NCBI RefSeq assembly: GCF_031954365.1
Contig: NZ_JAUSVZ010000002.1
Direction: 5' to 3' (one strand)
DNA length: 64,000 nt
DNA from: Brevibacillus aydinogluensis
GTDB taxonomy: Bacteria > Bacillota > Bacilli > Brevibacillales > Brevibacillaceae
Shown: positions 61,861-64,000 of the stretch, piece after piece
Position numbering within the stretch: position 1 is the first letter of the stretch
How the letters are laid out: each line of letters starts with the position of its first letter
Program-made: the position numbers and the translations under genes
Notes under the pieces: generated by a model
Seen by the model: the letters and a program-made list of their open reading frames with translations, nothing else
Told to the model about the DNA's origin: nothing
Databases searched by the model: none

Positions 61861-62292
61861 TTACTGCAAGCCTTGCTTCAGTTTTCGGAGATAGAGTGTA
61901 AACTGTTCCAGTTCGCTGTCGGTCAGGTTTTCCAGCAGTTTGGTGAGGAGTTCCCTCCGTCTGGACAACAATCGCTCCATCAGCGGAACCGCTTTGTCCG
62001 AGAGCGTAACCCAGACGACCCGCCGGTCCTGTTCATCACGGAGCCGATTGACGTAGCCCGCCTTGACCAGTCGATTCAGTGCGATGGTGGTGGCGCTGTT
62101 CGACTGCTTCAAGAGAGCGGCCAATTCGGACACCGTGCTGCGCTCTCTGTCATAGAGCACCCGCAGCAAGATGAACTGCTTGGGGCTAATTACTTCTTCT
62201 TCCAGCAGCCAATGGCTGATGAAGAAGCGAGCCAACTCAACAAACACCTGATCCAGTTCCTCGATTTTACCGGCGCGGGACATTTCGCTCAC
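61861..62292 (-). CDS. MarR family transcriptional regulator
   Basis: A 143-residue winged-helix regulator. The HTH is TVSELAALLKQSNSATTIALNRLVKAGYV, and the wing RDEQDRRVVWVTLSDKA is typical of MarR. The ligand and targets are unknown; the immediate neighbours are the secreted repeat protein and signal peptidase. The GTG at 62292 follows AAGGGTG at 5 nt; ATG 62283 and TTG 62310 are alternatives. Two similar palindromes lie upstream and are probably its operators. Confidence 0.88.
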   Translation of the reverse strand: MSEMSRAGKIEELDQVFVELARFFISHWLLEEEVISPKQFILLRVLYDRERSTVSELAALLKQSNSATTIALNRLVKAGYVNRLRDEQDRRVVWVTLSDKAVPLMERLLSRRRELLTKLLENLTDSELEQFTLYLRKLKQGLQ

Positions 62293-62320
62293 ATCATCAC
62301 CCTTTTTCAAAAATTCATAC

Positions 62321-62438
62321 TTTTACTATAAAAATATATCGGCTGTTAACAGTCTGCGCAAGCGTTATTCAGTCGGCCTCTGAAAAAGGGGATGTGAGTA
62401 GGACAATACGTTTACCGTTTAATATTTTTACTGTAAAA
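62321..62438. promoter_or_regulatory. Paired palindromes upstream of the MarR gene
   Basis: TTTTACTATAAAA (62321-62333) and TTTTACTGTAAAA (62426-62438) differ by one base; the second is a perfect palindrome. Lying in the divergent spacer before marR and the signal peptidase gene, they are good candidates for MarR operators. A TTGACA (62448-62453) beside the second has no good -10. The signal peptidase gene has TATAAT at 62584-62589. Confidence 0.5.
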
Positions 62439-62667
62439 CTTTTTACATTGACATCTTACCGCAAAATGGCAAACGATGCAAGGGGCGAGTTCCGTGACAA
62501 ATTCGTGACGGACAATTGGCGAAATACAGCCTATTTTCCACCTATTTCCACAAAACAACTTCCGTTTCCGTCTGTATCGTATGTATAATAATAGATACGG
62601 CAGCGCCTCCTGTTTTCGAAACCAACCGGCGGCCTCCCGACAAACCTGATACATAGGAGATTGGCAT

Positions 62668-63234
62668 ATGGAACATACGCAAAGCACGGCAAAGGCAAAA
62701 TGGAAAACGGAATTGGCAGACTGGTTGAAATCGTTCGTCTTGATTGGCGGCTTGACCGCCTTTATCTATGTGTTTGTGATGGCCCCTTACGTCGTTCAAG
62801 GGCGTTCCATGGAGAGCACCCTGCACGACCGCGAACGGGTGATCGTCAACAAGGCAATCTATTACCTGCAGCAGCCAAAAAGAGGCGAAATCGTGATCAT
62901 CCACCCCGACGCGAGCGGGGAAAACTGGATCAAGCGAGTCGTCGCCGTCGCGGGTGATACCGTGGAGGCGAAAGACGATCAGCTGTATGTCAACGGCCAG
63001 CCTGTACAAGAGGAATACCTCACCGCCAACAAGTTGAAAGCGGCAGCGAACGGCATCACACTCACCGAAGACTTTGGCCCGATCACCGTCCCCCCCGGCC
63101 ACGTCTTCGTCATGGGCGACAACCGGAACAACAGCATGGACAGCCGGGTCATCGGCCCCGTCAGCCTGGAGCACGTGGTCGGCCGGGCGGAACTGGTCTA
63201 CTGGCCGTTGAACAGCATCCGCCTGCCCAAGTAA
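62668..63234 (+). CDS. lepB: Signal peptidase I
   Basis: Type I signal peptidase (188 aa) with one N-terminal transmembrane anchor (about 22-40) and the Ser/Lys dyad: Ser47 in VQGRSMESTL and Lys89 in NWIKRVVAVAGD. The box E motif GDNRNNSMDSR is intact. It cleaves signal peptides outside the membrane, for example that of the nearby secreted repeat protein. TAGGAGATTGGCAT precedes the ATG. Confidence 0.96.
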   Translation: MEHTQSTAKAKWKTELADWLKSFVLIGGLTAFIYVFVMAPYVVQGRSMESTLHDRERVIVNKAIYYLQQPKRGEIVIIHPDASGENWIKRVVAVAGDTVEAKDDQLYVNGQPVQEEYLTANKLKAAANGITLTEDFGPITVPPGHVFVMGDNRNNSMDSRVIGPVSLEHVVGRAELVYWPLNSIRLPK

Positions 63235-63383
63235 GTGCAGCCGGGATGCTGGTTTTTGCATGAGAACAACACATGCGGTGTCACGGGCGCATCTGACCAA
63301 CACGACTGATAATTTTCCGTATGTTGCACAACATAAAAGGGTAATCGCATGCATCAATCCCACAATCAGGAGGTCGTTTTTTC

Positions 63384-63722
63384 GTGCATACGATCACCCA
63401 TGCCCAACAAGAATTGTCTCAGTGCAAACAGACCATCCAGCAGTTGATCCAACAGACAATGCAAGCAAGCGCCACCTACCGCCAGCTTCTGCAGCAGGAA
63501 CAGCAAAACGCCGCCACGCTGCAGCAGTTGGCTGCTCGCGAGCAGCAGGCGGTCCAGATGATTCAGCAGGCTCTGCAAGGTCATGACATGGCGATTCGCC
63601 AGATGCAGCACGCGATCACGCTGTGCGAGCAAATGGAGCGGGAGCTGCAGCAGTCAGTCACACAGCAGATTCCCTTGCAGCAGCAGCCGTCACCCCTGCC
63701 AACCTACCAGACCCGTCACTGA
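63384..63722 (+). CDS. Glutamine-rich coiled-coil protein (112 aa), function unknown
   Basis: A soluble protein rich in glutamine (about a quarter of residues), heptad-patterned through residues 5-95, with a Pro/Gln tail (QQQPSPLPTYQTRH). GTG start at 63384 with AGGAGG about 10 nt upstream. No signal peptide. Similar Gln-rich coiled-coil proteins in Bacillaceae include spore-coat-associated ones, but I cannot assign it. Confidence 0.72.
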   Translation: MHTITHAQQELSQCKQTIQQLIQQTMQASATYRQLLQQEQQNAATLQQLAAREQQAVQMIQQALQGHDMAIRQMQHAITLCEQMERELQQSVTQQIPLQQQPSPLPTYQTRH

Positions 63723-63768
63723 TTCGGCCGCATTCACGGTGCGGCGGACATTGACTGTCGCGAACAGC

Positions 63769-63822
63769 ACACGGCTCTCCGCGTTTCCCGTCCGGATTGC
63801 GCGGAGAGCTGTGTTTCGTTTT
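63769..63822 (+). terminator. Terminator after the Gln-rich protein gene
   Basis: ACACGGCTCTCCGCG and CGCGGAGAGCTGTGT pair over 15 positions with one wobble, followed by TTCGTTTTGG. Confidence 0.8.
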
Positions 63823-63896
63823 GGAACAGGTTCCTTAAACCGCACGTATCCCAGATTCCGCCAGACAGCGACGGCAAGGAAACGGGGAATCGTCAG

Positions 63897-64000
63897 TCAT
63901 GGGCGTTTCCGGATGGTTTTCCCCTGCTTGCTGCCGTGTGCCGTGAGCACCCACTCGCCCCGCTCTTCCTCCCACGCGTAACGGTATAGGTGATTGACCG
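63897..64000 (-). CDS. C-terminal end of a gene entering from the right edge
   Basis: The minus strand has an open frame from the window edge to a stop at 63897 encoding ...NHLYRYAWEEERGEWVLTA and a basic end (KTIRKRP). Composition looks protein-like and there is no other use for the stretch, but only about 34 residues are visible and no family can be assigned. Confidence 0.4.
   Translation of the reverse strand, partial: VNHLYRYAWEEERGEWVLTAHGSKQGKTIRKRP

Noticed and set aside
62448..62480. TTGACA taken as a -35 box for the signal peptidase gene
   Set aside because: No acceptable -10 occurs 16-18 nt downstream, and a better TATAAT lies at 62584-62589, much closer to the gene.

Overview
The window is chromosomal DNA of a GC-rich, endospore-forming Firmicute, most like Brevibacillus or a close Paenibacillaceae relative. 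The grounds are two GerA-type germinant-receptor operons, the sporulation gene ylbJ, the FapR-controlled fatty-acid operon running into rnc, smc and ftsY, the ylbK-ylbL-ylbN-rpmF block, the Ku/LigD repair genes and strong AGGAGG ribosome binding sites throughout. The genus is inferred from gene content and order only. I see no rRNA, tRNA, CRISPR array or intact insertion sequence.

Layout. 1-3234 (minus): germinant-receptor operon 1 (A-B-C order), with the C gene cut by the left edge. 3392-7981 (minus): ftsY and smc. 8483-14422: an island of a glutamine-synthetase-like ligase, an amino-acid/amine permease and an amidohydrolase (one minus-strand operon behind a sigma-54 promoter), plus a divergent sigma-54 activator. 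It separates smc from rnc, which are normally adjacent. 14482-21304 (minus): fapR-plsX-fabH-fabD-fabG-acpP-fabF-rnc with a FapR box. 21502-26814: rpmF, yceD, ylbL, ylbK, ylbJ (plus), coaD, rsmD. 26900-28300: a candidate structured RNA and small genes. 28434-40914: Ku, a decayed gene, a manganese-type CDF exporter, riboswitch-controlled thiC, a stand-alone LigD ligase, germinant-receptor operon 2 (A-C-D-B, minus), a stand-alone LigD polymerase, and lgt.

41181-54468 is the main accessory block. An eleven-gene minus-strand operon encodes every step from anthranilate through 3-hydroxyanthranilate to pyruvate and acetyl-CoA. It has its own aromatic-acid transporter, and beside it lie a soluble chemoreceptor-like protein and two tandem Crp/Fnr regulators.

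54650-64000: an LSm-like small protein, a Pit phosphate transporter with its PhoU-like partner, a diguanylate cyclase, an MFS pump followed by a type III polyketide synthase and its methyltransferase (bpsA-bpsB), a secreted repeat protein with two identical 75-bp units, a MarR regulator, signal peptidase I, and small proteins.

The least expected features are: (i) the sigma-54-controlled island inside a conserved housekeeping cluster, whose ligase has lost the glutamate of the ammonia site; (ii) the complete anthranilate/3-hydroxyanthranilate operon with paired Crp/Fnr regulators and a soluble chemoreceptor; (iii) end-joining repair genes split into three and interleaved with a germination operon, with forespore-type promoter matches in front of the germination operons and the polymerase gene; (iv) the structured RNA candidate near 27 kb.
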